From: Sesamum alatum
Taxonomy: Eukaryota; Streptophyta; Magnoliopsida; Lamiales; Pedaliaceae
Assembly: GCA_034509735.1 (NCBI GenBank)
Contig: JACGWO010000012.1
Coordinates: 6,074,367-6,138,366 of the forward strand
DNA length: 64,000 nt
Direction of reading: 5' to 3'
Numbering within the stretch: position 1 is the stretch's first letter; each line of letters opens with the position of its first letter. The notes under the pieces were generated by a model. That model saw only the letters and a program-made list of their open reading frames with translations, had not been told where the DNA came from and searched no databases. Position numbers and translations under genes: made by a program. Shown one piece after another: positions 11,713 to 22,230 of the stretch.

Positions 11713-12984
11713 AATTGGTGCCGTCTGTGGGAACTCGGATTTTTCTTTCGAGTTTGAGGAATTCTGAGGACCCGAGTTCATTTGGTGATTGAAGAAACCA
11801 AATTGATAAAGGAAAAAAATCAGGGGGAATTTGGGGAGTAAATTTGATCATCGATTGTGCATGTTTGGGGAGAATATCTGTAGAGATATCATTTGTATGT
11901 GTATATACGTATATATATATACTGATTGAAAGATGAGGATGGGAGATGGGTGTCTGGAAAGGTTTTTGCTCCTCCCCTTCTCCATCGGCTATGACTCTCA
12001 CAAAGGTGTTGCTCATGACGCCGTCGTCGCCGCTGCTCATGCGCCTCAGTACCCAAAAGAAAAAAAAAAAAAAAGAGAATGACATACACACCGCGCCGCC
12101 GCGACCCGATCGCTGGAGCATCTCTCGACGCGTCTCCGACCACGCGCCCCACCATCCGGTTCGCCTCCCGCCGATCTTTCTAGCGACGCCTCCCGTGGGC
12201 TCATCGGGGGCCTGACGCGCCTTCACGCTCCTCCTGGAGTCGCGGCCGTGATTTGCCTTCGCCTTCCCTCTTCAATTCCAGCGTTGTTCCGACGACCCAC
12301 CGGCGGGGAGATTCACCAATCGACTCCCTTTCACACGCCCTTCACACGCCAAGCATTTCCATCCGCTTGGATTGCATTTTAATCGACTTTTTCGGTGAAC
12401 CCCAAATCGCGCCCGCGCTTCGGGTCAATCGTCGTCTCACCGGCTATTACTGATAAACAGGGTTGAAGAATGCGAATTTGACCATGTGAAAAAGTGCAAG
12501 AGTTCTCGGAAGATTCGGTCAAGCTCCCGGCGAATACAGGATCCTGAAGGAATAAATATTTTTAGGGGAATTAGTTGTGATTTTTATTTAAATATTCCGG
12601 CATATTTGTTAGCATGTATATATGTATGTCGGTGGATGGTAGTATGAGTTGGAAGACTCATATGTTTGTATAGATTACATCCGTCAGGATAGGAGCATCC
12701 ATCTGACGAAAAAGCACTTAATAAAAGAATTATTTTCGTTTTAAGGGGGAGATGGTACGAGGGTTTCTCGACTCCTTCCCTCCTGTGCGTCGTTTTTGGC
12801 TTTCTTCCTCTATTTTCCTGTGATTAAAATATTTAGAGAATAATATCTCTTAAATTCTAAGTAGAAATTTATATGTAAAGTCCTTGACAATAAATGCTTA
12901 ATAACTTCATTTATACTAAATATCCTAAAAGCTTCTTGAACTAAATACGCATATTGTGAAAAATAAACAAAAAAGTGTTGATTC

Positions 12985-13195
12985 TCTTATAAGGGGATGG
13001 CCCTTCACATCAGTACTTTATCTAAACATTAGAGGGGGATGGCCCCTCATATTGATACTCTTATAGGGGGATGGCCCCTCACATTAATATTCATTAGAGG
13101 GGGATGTCCCTTCACATTGATACTTTACTTAACCATAAGGGGGATGGCCCCTTACATTGATACTTTACTTAACCATGAGGGGGACAACCCCTCAA
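12985..13195 (+). repeat. Tandem array (about 40-bp units) inside the LTR element
   Basis: About five to six units share AGGGGGATGGCCCCTCACAT followed by an AT-rich stretch with 'ttgatactttacttaacca'. The units vary in length and sequence. The array lies near the 3' end of the internal region. Confidence 0.8.
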
Positions 13196-13949
13196 AAGCT
13201 CAGAAGCTCAGAAGCAAAAAGCTTCGTTGAGATACACCGGAGAAAATATAAAGTTTCCTTGAGGCATGCAAAATAATTGCAGTTTACAACAAAAATATAA
13301 AGGGGATAAGAATTCATTTTGACTAGATACATATAACATTGAGTTGCTTAACATTGTTATTTTCAGCTAAACAATCAAAGTGAACATTTCTTGATCCTAT
13401 GAATTTGCTTACAAAAACTCCTAAGGATTGATCGGGATCCCTTTAAGAAGTTAGTAGAAGACGACTTATTTAAAAGATACTTGCACAATATGCGGAGATC
13501 AAAGGTTCAACGGGCAAGGGATATTCTATATTTGACTATCCATAAAATTGGGCAAAATGAATTCACATAGAATAAAAATTATCTAGTTTACGACAGCTTA
13601 TTATTTATTAATGTCAGTGATTAACCATCATCTAAACATGAGCTCGTGCTGAGGACCAAGAGTCCAACTATTATAAATATTTAAGAAGTATACCAACTCA
13701 GTTACCATGAAAAGACATACTATACAGATTCAAGTATGGGAGAAAGAAACTAACAAAATCTAATAGAGAGTTGTCTTTTAACCATAGAATGAATCAAAAT
13801 AAACCGACTTTTTTTGGAACTGTGTACAAACTTTTTACAAATATACATGAATGTCATAAAGGAGTCAATCCCGCAAATTAATGGAGCATATGCATTTGAT
13901 TCAACTCCTAAAATATTCTCCCGAAATATTTCGGAGTTTGGGGGGCTAC

Positions 13950-14253
13950 TGATGGTGTAAGAATTTAACCAAGAGACCAAGGTATAATTTTCCAGAGGGG
14001 TATTACAAAATTACCTTCGTACCCATGGCGGTTGGCGGTTAAACCCACTAAGTTAGTGGGGTAATGGGCGGTTGGGGGGCGATATTGTCATTTCGCCCCC
14101 CTCCCCCCCCCCCCCCCTTTCTAGTGTATATAAATAGTTTTTAGTTAATTGGAAAGGGGTTTTTTTTTAGATGAATCTTTTAGAGTAGAATGGTTGAGCA
14201 GTGAAGAGGGATTGATATTGTAATTTGATGGAATACCACAATTTGATCCATCA
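13950..14253 (+). repeat. 3' LTR of the 11.4-14.3 kb element
   Basis: It pairs with the 5' LTR over its full length, with the same TGTATATAAATAG motif. It ends at TCCATCA and is followed directly by the CCAGT target duplication. Confidence 0.92.
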
Positions 14254-14890
14254 CCAGTATTAGATCGAATTAGCGTTATAATTGTAATACAAGCCCAGAC
14301 CCATATTTGGAGCAACTGCATAGCTCCACCTATATTTATTTTCCCTCTTTGCGATGTTGTAAACAGCTCCCTATATATATATATATGTCAACTCCGTTGT
14401 ACCCCAGTTTGAGGTACCACCTTGATAAATGTCCTCCATGTGGCGCAAATACAACAAGAACACATTGTTACCGTTAGCATCGGGAAAGAATATCCCACCA
14501 AGAAGGCACAAAACACATATTTGTGCCTCTTGCAACACTTCCTCCAAAGGGTTGTTATCATCACACTGGTTGACCAACAAACAGTCATGCAAGACTGGTA
14601 GATTTATCCGGGAGCCCTTAAATACATTTACACTGAGGAAAAATCCCAACATCTCAAAACAATATTGTTGAGTACTCCAACGCATATCTACTCTTGAGAT
14701 AAAAGGCCCTTCAATCGGAAAGGCCCAAATAACGGTGATGTCCTAGAGTGTAACAGTAGCCTCACCAACGGGAAAATGGAAAGTATGAATCTCGGGTCTC
14801 CATCTCTCCACTAACGGGTGATTGGTGTTGGTTAATCTCAATATGACCACACCCCATAACACTTAATAAACACATATTTTGCAACACTTA
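14254..14890 (-). pseudogene. Plant mobile domain (PMD) pseudogene, N-terminal part
   Basis: The minus strand reads [20 protein letters not shown], then DITVIWAFPIEGPFIS, then CFEMLGFFLSVNVFKGSRIN, then CVLCLLGGIFFPDANGNNVF, then LYLRHMEDIYQGG and MQLLQIWVWACITI. This is the classic order of PMD core motifs (RPETHTFHLP, GEATVTLEDV, LLGG, WVW). An in-frame TAG replaces a codon in the GEATVTL-D block, and a frame change lies near 14370 at an (AT)n run. The right half of a split copy; the C-terminal half is at 10860-11404. No intact start or full-length frame remains. Confidence 0.85.
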
Positions 14891-15560
14891 TAGTCTCAAA
14901 AGTGATGTGGGACCAGTTGGAGAACCCAAAAAAATAAAATATCGTCATGTTGTACATTTATAGTTGTATCCCGCTCTCTGGAACATCTTCAGATCGATGA
15001 TTTTTCTGTCTGTACAGCATATTGCTATCACGTGGATCGAAATTTGCCATACTATAGTTTCAGAATTTTGAATATGTGGAAATTTTTAAAATGTGAAGTA
15101 GCTAAAAACTGGGTGGTGAGAAGTTTGAGTTTTCTTTGTTGATGTAAATATGTGAAGTTTGATTTCTCATTTATAGAGGAGGGCCTCACCACTGAGTTAA
15201 TGTTTTTTCCAGCATAGGGGGGGAAGGGGGGGGGGGGCATGCATATGTGTGCATCCCATCCGTGCAGAAATCAGGATCTTCGATTTATGCGCATGCACAG
15301 AAGCTAGGGTCTTTGACCCCGGCTTCAGACAAATGCACAGAAGCCGGGGTCTTTAACCCTGGCTCGTGTGCCACTTTCTTCTTCTTTTTTTTTTTTTTTT
15401 TGAATTTCAAACGAGGATCTTGGATCCTAGTCTTGCCTAAATTTTCAAGAATATACTTCACCCTATTTTTGTAATTTTTTTAATATTATTTAAATAATTT
15501 TACCTTTTTTTTACCTCACATCACTCGCGATGTGTTTAGTTATGTTTGGGAGTGCAAATG
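14891..15560. other. Spacer with low-complexity runs
   Basis: No gene was recognised. A G-run lies near 15220-15237 and a T-run near 15385-15401. A short imperfect direct repeat at about 15295-15365 carries 'cacagaagc' followed by 'ggtcttt' and 'ccggcttcagacaaatg'. Confidence 0.4.
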
Positions 15561-15569
15561 TAGATATAA

Positions 15570-16650
15570 GATACACGTTAAATTACAATTAGTTGTTCTA
15601 AAATTTATTATAATTACACATACATTCTCGTTATTTGAAAAATTATAAATACTTCTTAGATTAACAATCCTCTAACAAATATCCCATGACCATTAATTTC
15701 AAGGGTAATTTATAATTATGATAAAAGGTGAATTACAATGACTCCCTTGAGGTTATGTATATTACGGGTACCCCCTCGTTGTTTTAAAAATTACAAATAT
15801 CCACCTGGGGTTTGCAACCGTCTAACAAATAACCCATCTCCATCCATTTCAGGCCCTTGGTTAAAGTTACAAACTTCAGGGGGGGGGGTGGGTATTTATA
15901 ATTTTTAAAACAATGAAGTATCAGTAGTTATATCAAACTTCAGGGTAGGTCATTGTATTTCACTCCCTCCCTTGAGGTTCGGGGTAATTACTCGTAGATT
16001 CTCTATTGTTTGAAAAATTACATCTAATAACATTGAGATTTGTTTCTATTTAACAAATAGATCCTTCGGTTATTCAAAACCCGCCAAATTTGTTGAATTA
16101 GAAAAAACAAAAAAAATTGAATTAAAATCGATATTTACCATCAATTGTCTTAAAACTGAATTATTGTAGGTCAAATAAATATTTTCATAATCAAACTATC
16201 CTTATTTATTTTCACACGTTAATGCATGTGGGGAGGTATATTTCCACTGTTATAAGAGTAGTTTAATCAGAAAAAATTGTTTAACTTGCCTTAAGTCAAT
16301 CGAGAATAAATACTGATTTACATTTAATTATTTTTCAATATCAACAAATTCGATAAATTTTAACTAATAGAGAGACCTATTTGTTAGACGAAAACAAACC
16401 TCAAGGTATTAGATACAATTTTTCAAACTATATAAAGTCCATGTATAATTACACCAGACCTCAAGGAAGAAGAGCGTATTTATCCCTTTTAAAAATTACA
16501 AACATTACTTGAAATCAAGAATTGTATAACAAATACCCTGCAATGATATTTAATTGCAAAGGGTATTTATAATTTTTCAAACAAATAAAAAAAAAACATT
16601 TATATTATAACAAATTTCAGGAAAGTTCGTTGCAATTACCCTATTTGATA
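15570..16650. repeat. Cluster of related foldback (MITE-like) elements
   Basis: At least three adjacent copies share the blocks 'aattacaatgactcccttga', 'aaaaattacaaata', 'tctaacaaata' and an inverted counterpart near the far end ('caaacttcaggg...' with 'tgtatttcac'). The clearest copy is about 15727-15961; diverged copies follow to about 16645. The family recurs at 27491-27880 and 31460-32985. The copies have no coding capacity. This looks like a high-copy terminal-inverted-repeat family that prefers to insert into or beside itself. Confidence 0.6.
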
Positions 16651-17922
16651 AGAAAATTAATTAAAATAAAGCAAACAAAAAAGAAGTGTAATTTTATCTC
16701 TCTTTTTTTTTTTTCTTTGTCCGAACCTTACTTTATTAAACGTAGTAATCAATTTCTCAAACATATTTTGAAGAAAACAAGATTATGATAAAAGAAAAGG
16801 TTAAATTTGAAAAGGGATGCACTTTACAAATGCAATAATTGACCTAATAACTTTTGAAGAGGTCTACAAAATATATACTTCTATTTATCGAAACAAACAA
16901 TCATTCTGAGTCTCTCATGTCAATTATATGTCCATATGCCTGTCTCTTTCAGCCACTCCATGATACATCACAGAGCAAAATTTGGGTCTGCCAAACAGAG
17001 CTCAAGCCATCTGAAACTGTTGTGGAAATGCGACAATGATAGTGACTGCAGGAGACTCAAATTCATCAACTGTACCAAAAGAGATGTTGACATCAATTAT
17101 GTTGTCTTACGGACAGCTGCTTAATCCTACATATCATAATTGAGAAAATTTAAGCCCCCCTATTTACAAATAAATAATAATAATTGTTCTTTGGGCTGCA
17201 TTTTCCTCTACAGATGCTGCCAACATTCATTAATGTCAGAATCTTGGACAAGAGAAGGCAAATCATTGGTCTGGTCTGTTGCATTCTCTTGTCTAGGATG
17301 AATCCAAGAAAGATGTAAGAAGAATTACAACAGCTAAACTCTTTATGAATATGTTATCAGAACATTTCAAGAACAAGCAGATCTCAAAACATAGTTCATC
17401 TTTGCTGTTACTAAGGAATCAACAAGTATCATCAAGACAGCAACTTCAGTGCATATAAAGTACATCAGGTTTACTCCATGAGTAAGAAGACAAAGGTAAC
17501 TACAGATGCAGATATACTACATTCTGTTGAGACAAAAACAGCTAGACGAAGATGTAAAGAATCTGAAGTGTACAAATATTATAACGATCAAAACCAAGTA
17601 AATGCAAATCTTTCGATGTTGTGCACGTATGAATGAGCATGCACAAATTCAGAACATAAAAGGAGTAAAGGAACAGACCATGCTTCGACTTGCTGATTAG
17701 CCCGACAAAATCCAATCTTGATAATGATCTTTTTAGCATAAATTTTAAGTGCGGGGCTCCAAGAATGTTTCGTATGGTTTACAGGGGAGATCGAAATCCT
17801 CACCTCTTCCCTGAAACGAACTAGGAAAGTTAGGGAGAGGAAGGTCGGGGAAGGTGTTATTCATTCTGAGGAGAGGAGGAATGACACAAAGCTCATTCAT
17901 CGGCACTACTCACTGCAGATCC
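16651..17922. other. Spacer; right part is probable 3' UTR of the HIG1 gene
   Basis: Short open frames at 16854-17124 have no recognisable domain. The stretch just left of 17922 should include the 3' UTR of the leftward HIG1 gene. No repeat or RNA gene was identified. Confidence 0.4.
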
Positions 17923-18833
17923 TCAGAATTTTTCACCATAGTAATAAGCTGTCCCAACCATTAGAGCAACCGTAGCACCTTGGACGACTACACGAGCTCT
18001 CATTAGTTTCTGGCCCAGATGAGAATTTCCCTGTCTGAAACTAATGAGACCAGCTGTGAGCACGCTGGCTGTCATAAGCGCACCTGAGATACAGAAGCCC
18101 ATCAGCAAACCAGAAATTAGAGTTTTACTAGCATATATAGGATTAATGACATGAACATCATAGTAATATTTGGGACTGTCTTAACACTAACACCGTATCT
18201 TCTTTTATTGCAACATAAAAGTCCATTTGACCAAAGAGATAGGTGTCTGATCAGGATCAAGGTCTTCGAATCAGACACAATTAAAGTTTTATCCCAACCC
18301 TGGGCCAAGCTTGCCATATATTGACAACTCAGAATGCTGCTAGTGAATCAAGAAATCTTTGTTAGCCTTTTTCTGCTTGTTCTATCTACAAGAGGGGCCA
18401 CCTCATATATAATGTAGAACCTCATTTGAACAACCTTTTTCGTCATTGCAAGCCGACAACATGTCGGTAGCCACAAAAATTCATACTTTACCAAATTACC
18501 AGCCAACAATTCTCCCTCGTATACCAATTCCGAAACATAATTCCCAGATGAATCACAAGCATCTATTCCCAAAGAACAAACTTATTCAACCTCTTGTAGG
18601 ATAACGATACCCGTTAACCTTTCAATGAACAATTCTAAGCAGACATGTTTACCAATGAGCCTAACATACACCTAATTTTACAAGCAAAAAGTACTCATAC
18701 CAAGAAATTTTAACATAAAACCAGAAATAATAATTCATTACAGGAAGAGAAATTTACCAATAGGAACAAGAGGGTTCCTAACACGCTTTTTCTCCTCAAA
18801 CAAATCTTCAATTTCTGCATTGACAGACCCCAT
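17923..18833 (-). CDS. HIG1-domain mitochondrial protein (RCF1/HIGD2 type)
   Basis: Two exons, 18833-18758 and 18083-17923, join in phase with GT-AG ends and give 78 residues. The sequence begins MGSVNAEIEDLFEEKKRVRN and ends GTAYYYGEKF. It has a short charged N-terminus, two membrane segments (about 24-41 and 57-73) and a loop with Q50-x3-R54-x-R56-x3-Q60. That is the QRRQ signature of type 2 HIG1/Rcf1 proteins, which associate with cytochrome c oxidase and respiratory supercomplexes in the inner mitochondrial membrane. An ATG three codons upstream (18842) is in frame and could be used instead. A donor at about 19226 (CGAG|GTAAGC) suggests a spliced 5' UTR from a first exon near 19230-19330. 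Confidence 0.9.
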
Positions 18834-19600
18834 CTGATCCATTTTACCTCTCAGTCAGTTCAAAACTTAAGAATAAACAACTGTGATGCCCAAAGCAAGA
18901 TAGATTTATTTGGGGGTGCAGAGAAAAAATATTCATACATCAAATCAAGAAGTATTTCTTCTCATCATCACTTCTCCACTTGACTAAAGCAATTCAATGC
19001 TAATGTACGTGAAATTACTACTGGAATCAGAATCAAACAAACCCATCTAAATACAACCCTGAATTGCCCAACAACTAACCCTATTGAATCCAAAGGGCTT
19101 GCATCAAATACACATCAGAGACAATTCCTGACGCAATAGATCAAATTTGGGATTCTTGATTTACTCACAGAATAGTAAAATTTTTCTATACGATTTTATG
19201 AATAAAGAAACATCACATGCTTACCTCGATTAGAAAATGGTTTCGTTAACGAATCTTGATTGGTGCTGTTCAGGAACTGGAAAGTGAAGCGGGCTGTCGG
19301 GATAGAGACAAGAAAGGGGATACAGTTGGGCTGGTGTATATTTCTTTGGGTTGGTATTTCTTTCCATTTAAGTTCTTGATACCTGTTCGGCCCAATCCCT
19401 CCAACACCCAAAACACAAAGCACCAAACTTTTCTGTTTTTTCGATTTTAAATTTATGAAGTTGTCATATAATATTCAATCAAGATAAATATGGTTCTGCT
19501 CAAATCAAATTTAGAAAGAGTTTCTGGCACATAATTCCAGGTTTCAGACGATATCTCATCCGCTTTGCACCAAATTCCAATGCAGCCGGCAATCAGATGA
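18834..19600. other. HIG1 leader intron/first exon and divergent promoter region
   Basis: The region probably contains a 5' UTR intron and first exon of the HIG1 gene on the minus strand, then the shared upstream region with the forward LEA gene. No other gene is recognisable. Confidence 0.45.
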
Positions 19601-19619
19601 TCCTGAGACCATATACCGC

Positions 19620-19750
19620 TACGTGTAATTCTGCAAGAACATGCGGCAAGCCACGTATAGCATGTCCAGAGCATCATACCACGTGGCTACTTTTGAAGCC
19701 CCAGAGAGCTCCTCAAACCAACTCCCAAGATTTTTGCAAATTTGCATGCA
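19620..19750 (+). promoter_or_regulatory. ABRE/G-box and RY motifs upstream of the LEA-TMEM205 gene
   Basis: Within 200 bp of the start codon are TACGTGT (19620-19626), CACGTA (19652-19657), a perfect G-box CACGTG in CCACGTGGC (19680-19685) and an RY element CATGCA (19745-19750). G-box/ABRE clusters bind ABI5-type bZIPs and RY elements bind ABI3/FUS3/LEC2 B3 factors. Together they predict ABA- and seed-maturation-controlled expression, which fits an LEA-type product. Function is inferred from motif content only. Confidence 0.6.
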
Positions 19751-19817
19751 AACTGTTCTTACCAATTCAAGAACCGCAGATCCATAACAGAAGCTGAAGA
19801 GAAACAAGAAGACAAAG

Positions 19818-21480
19818 ATGATGAATGCTTTGGCTTTAGGTCTTGTCTTGACATCCCTTGTAACTGCAGGGTTTTTCAATCCAAGCCCAGAAAAGGAGAA
19901 TGCGAAAAAAGATGTTATAGTGAAAGGAGGGCACAGGGTTGTTGTGGTTGAGTATGAAAACGATGATGGAAACACAAAGGTTTTGATCTCACCGCATGAT
20001 TCCCTGATATCCCATAAATTTTCTGAAAATGGGCTTGCTGCAAATGTGAAGGATAAATTGTCTGAAAAGATGGAGGATGCAAAGGAGAAGATAAAAGAGG
20101 CTTCCTCTTCTGTTCTTCCTGAACTGGGGAAAGAAGGAAATCAAGAAGATGAAAGTCATCACAGGTTTAGCCCTGGAGAGCTTGTGTGTGATGCCTACGG
20201 CAAGTGTAAGCGTATAATTGCAAGTGCTATGGGGAAAACGAAGGAAGCGGTGGCGGAGAGGGCGCACGAGGCGGCGGATAAGGTTCATACCTCGGAGGAA
20301 GCGGTGACGGAGGCTGTGACTGCGGCCGTTGGAAAAGTTAAGGATACTGCTTCTCATGCAGCCCATAAGGCTTCTGATAAAATCCAAGAAGCGAAAGCCA
20401 ATGTGAAGGATTCCGCAAGTGAGATTTCAAGCAAAGCAAAGAATGAAGCTGCTCAAAAAGCCAGTGGGATGAGAGAATCGGCGAAAGAGCAAGCGGAGAA
20501 GGTGAAACGACGAGTTCATGATGCGGTCGACACCACGAAGAAAGTCAAAGAAGATGCAGAGAGAGAGGCATCAAGAAAGATGGAGGGAACTAAAGAAATG
20601 GTGTCAGAGAAGGCAGAAGAATGGATAGAAAATGCCTCAGGTAGAGTAAGAGAGACTGCGAGTAAGGTGAAAAAAGAAGGGCAGAAGGAGCTGAGTGAAA
20701 TCCTGAGGAATGCTCGTGAGGTTGCGGTCGATGTTTTCAACTACATGCTGCCACCGGAGAGAGTGGCGTCCTTCATGGGTATTCTGCATTTGATGGGATT
20801 TGCAGCGGCTTATGGGATGTGCGTGTGGGTTACTTTCGCGTCGAGTTACGTCTTGGCCGGGGCGTTGCCGAGGCAGCAGTTTGCAATGGTGCAAAGCAAG
20901 ATTTATCCTGTGTATTTCAAGGCCATGGCTTATAGTGTGGGAATGGCGTTGTTGGGACACTTGATGATGAGTTTGAGTCAGAGGAAAGGTTTGTTTCCAG
21001 TCAGTGCCGGGATGTTCCAAGGCTTCAACCTTATGGCGTCGCTTGCGATGATCTTGGCGAATTTGCTGTTCTTGGAGCCTCGCGCATCCAAGGTTTGCAA
21101 TGTTGTGTGTATAATTGTTCTTGTAGGGACAAATGTGCGTACTTACGCGTATATGATTGATCTGTTGGTGTTACTATACTTGCTTTTAGGTAATGCTCGA
21201 AAGAATGAAGAAGGAGAAGGAAGAAGGCCAGGCCACCGAACCAACCGGCAGAGTGGTGGATTCAGATTCAACTGCTGCGACAGCAGGCCGAGTTACGGGC
21301 GGTGGGACGACGACTACGAAGGAAAATCAGGAAGCAGCAGCAGCAAAGGCTGAAATCATCCGGTTAACTGCAACGCTGCAAAGGCTGAATTCTTACTCAT
21401 CCTTCCTCAATGTGTTAACTCTCATGTCGCTCACTTGGCACGTCGCGCAGCTAGGCCAGCATCTGCACGCTGCGTGTTGA
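19818..21480 (+). CDS. LEA-domain protein fused to a TMEM205-like membrane domain
   Basis: Exon 1 is 19818-21092 and exon 2 is 21190-21480 (AAG|GTTTGC ... TTTTAG|GTAATG), giving 521 residues. Reading through the intron gives a false C-terminus. Residues 1-20 are a hydrophobic signal or anchor. About 55-300 are Lys/Glu/Ala-rich with many KAKDxAxEx-like repeats, typical of group 3 LEA (LEA_4) amphipathic helices. About 310-435 form a membrane domain beginning FNYMLPPERVASFMGILHLM, matching the TMEM205/DUF4149 family. The C-terminus (about 478-520) is a further amphipathic or hydrophobic helix after an Ala/Thr-rich linker. Arabidopsis At1g72100 and At1g22600 have the same layout. The role is inferred to be desiccation-linked membrane protection in seeds. 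ABRE and RY motifs lie just upstream. Confidence 0.92.
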
Positions 21481-22230
21481 TGGTGCCCGACTACGTCTTG
21501 TGTGTAGTCTGACTGTGTGTTATGAAAATGTGGCAATCACATTGAATTGCTGATGTTCATTTTGTAGATGGTGTAATGTGATACTGGGATGTCAATTTTC
21601 TGAAGCAAGAAGCACTTAGGACTGTTAACATACTATCATACCCCTGTAAGACTCGAACAGTACTTATAGTGATCTTCAACCTATGTCATCATTATACAGA
21701 TTTATGTTGTTGGCTGTTACAAAATTGCTAGTGTAATAATTCTTTTGTATTGTATGTATTAATACAAGGACAAGTCTCGATAACTTCAGGTATAACCAAT
21801 GGAGGTTGCCAGCAGATGTTAAAAGTGCACGAACAAGTTAGAACAGAGCAGTATCTTTGGTCTAGATCATTTGATTCATGGAAAGAAATTGAAATGTATG
21901 CTAGAAAAATCCTTGGGCACTCTTGCAGAAAATTGTTCACAATTTCAGAAGAAAAATCAACTATTGCCAGGTCCTATATGAATGAAACAAAGTGAAGTAA
22001 CAAATGCCTATGCAACAAAATTTACAGGCTACAAAGATTTCTCAGAATGTTCTTGAGCAGATGTAAACGGGAGTAAAGGTAAGTGGAGTATCTTGGTTCA
22101 CATTCCAAACCTCCAGCCAAGTTTCAGTATCTCTTATGTCACCGTCGCAAAGAGATCCAGTAGCTCAAGAGCTGGTTTTTCCTTACCTTTGATAAAAAAT
22201 CAAATCAAAGCACCGCGTATTTTCCGGAAC
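21481..22230. other. Convergent 3' UTRs of the LEA-TMEM205 and TM9 genes
   Basis: The two genes converge here, so the stretch should hold both 3' UTRs. No further gene, RNA or repeat is evident. Confidence 0.5.

Larger units (their letters stand above)
11405..14253 (+). mobile_element. Complete non-autonomous LTR retrotransposon (2849 bp) inserted in the PMD pseudogene
   Basis: Two direct repeats, 11405-11712 (308 bp) and 13950-14253 (304 bp), both begin TGATGGTG and end TCCATCA. They are flanked by the perfect 5-bp target duplication CCAGT (11400-11404 and 14254-14258). A primer-binding-site-like sequence, TTGGTGCCGTCTGTGGGAAC, follows the 5' LTR within 2 bases, and a purine-rich tract (GGAGTTTGGGGGG) precedes the 3' LTR. 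The 2.2-kb interior has no recognisable gag, protease, RT or integrase. It includes a GC-rich stretch (about 12010-12440) and a short tandem array (12985-13195). It resembles LARD/TRIM-type elements mobilised in trans. The LTRs remain very similar apart from small indels in a C-run, so insertion was relatively recent. Confidence 0.93.

Noticed and set aside
11639..12226. 195-codon minus-strand frame at the start of the LTR element interior
   Set aside because: It crosses the LTR end and primer-binding site and has no similarity to gag or any known protein; best explained by composition.
16854..17124. Two overlapping short forward frames before the HIG1 gene
   Set aside because: No recognisable domain, start context or splice partners; not distinguishable from chance.
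21193..21480. A separate 95-codon gene at the end of the LEA-TMEM205 locus
   Set aside because: It is the second exon of the LEA gene: AAG|GT at 21092/21093 and TTTTAG at 21189 join it in phase.
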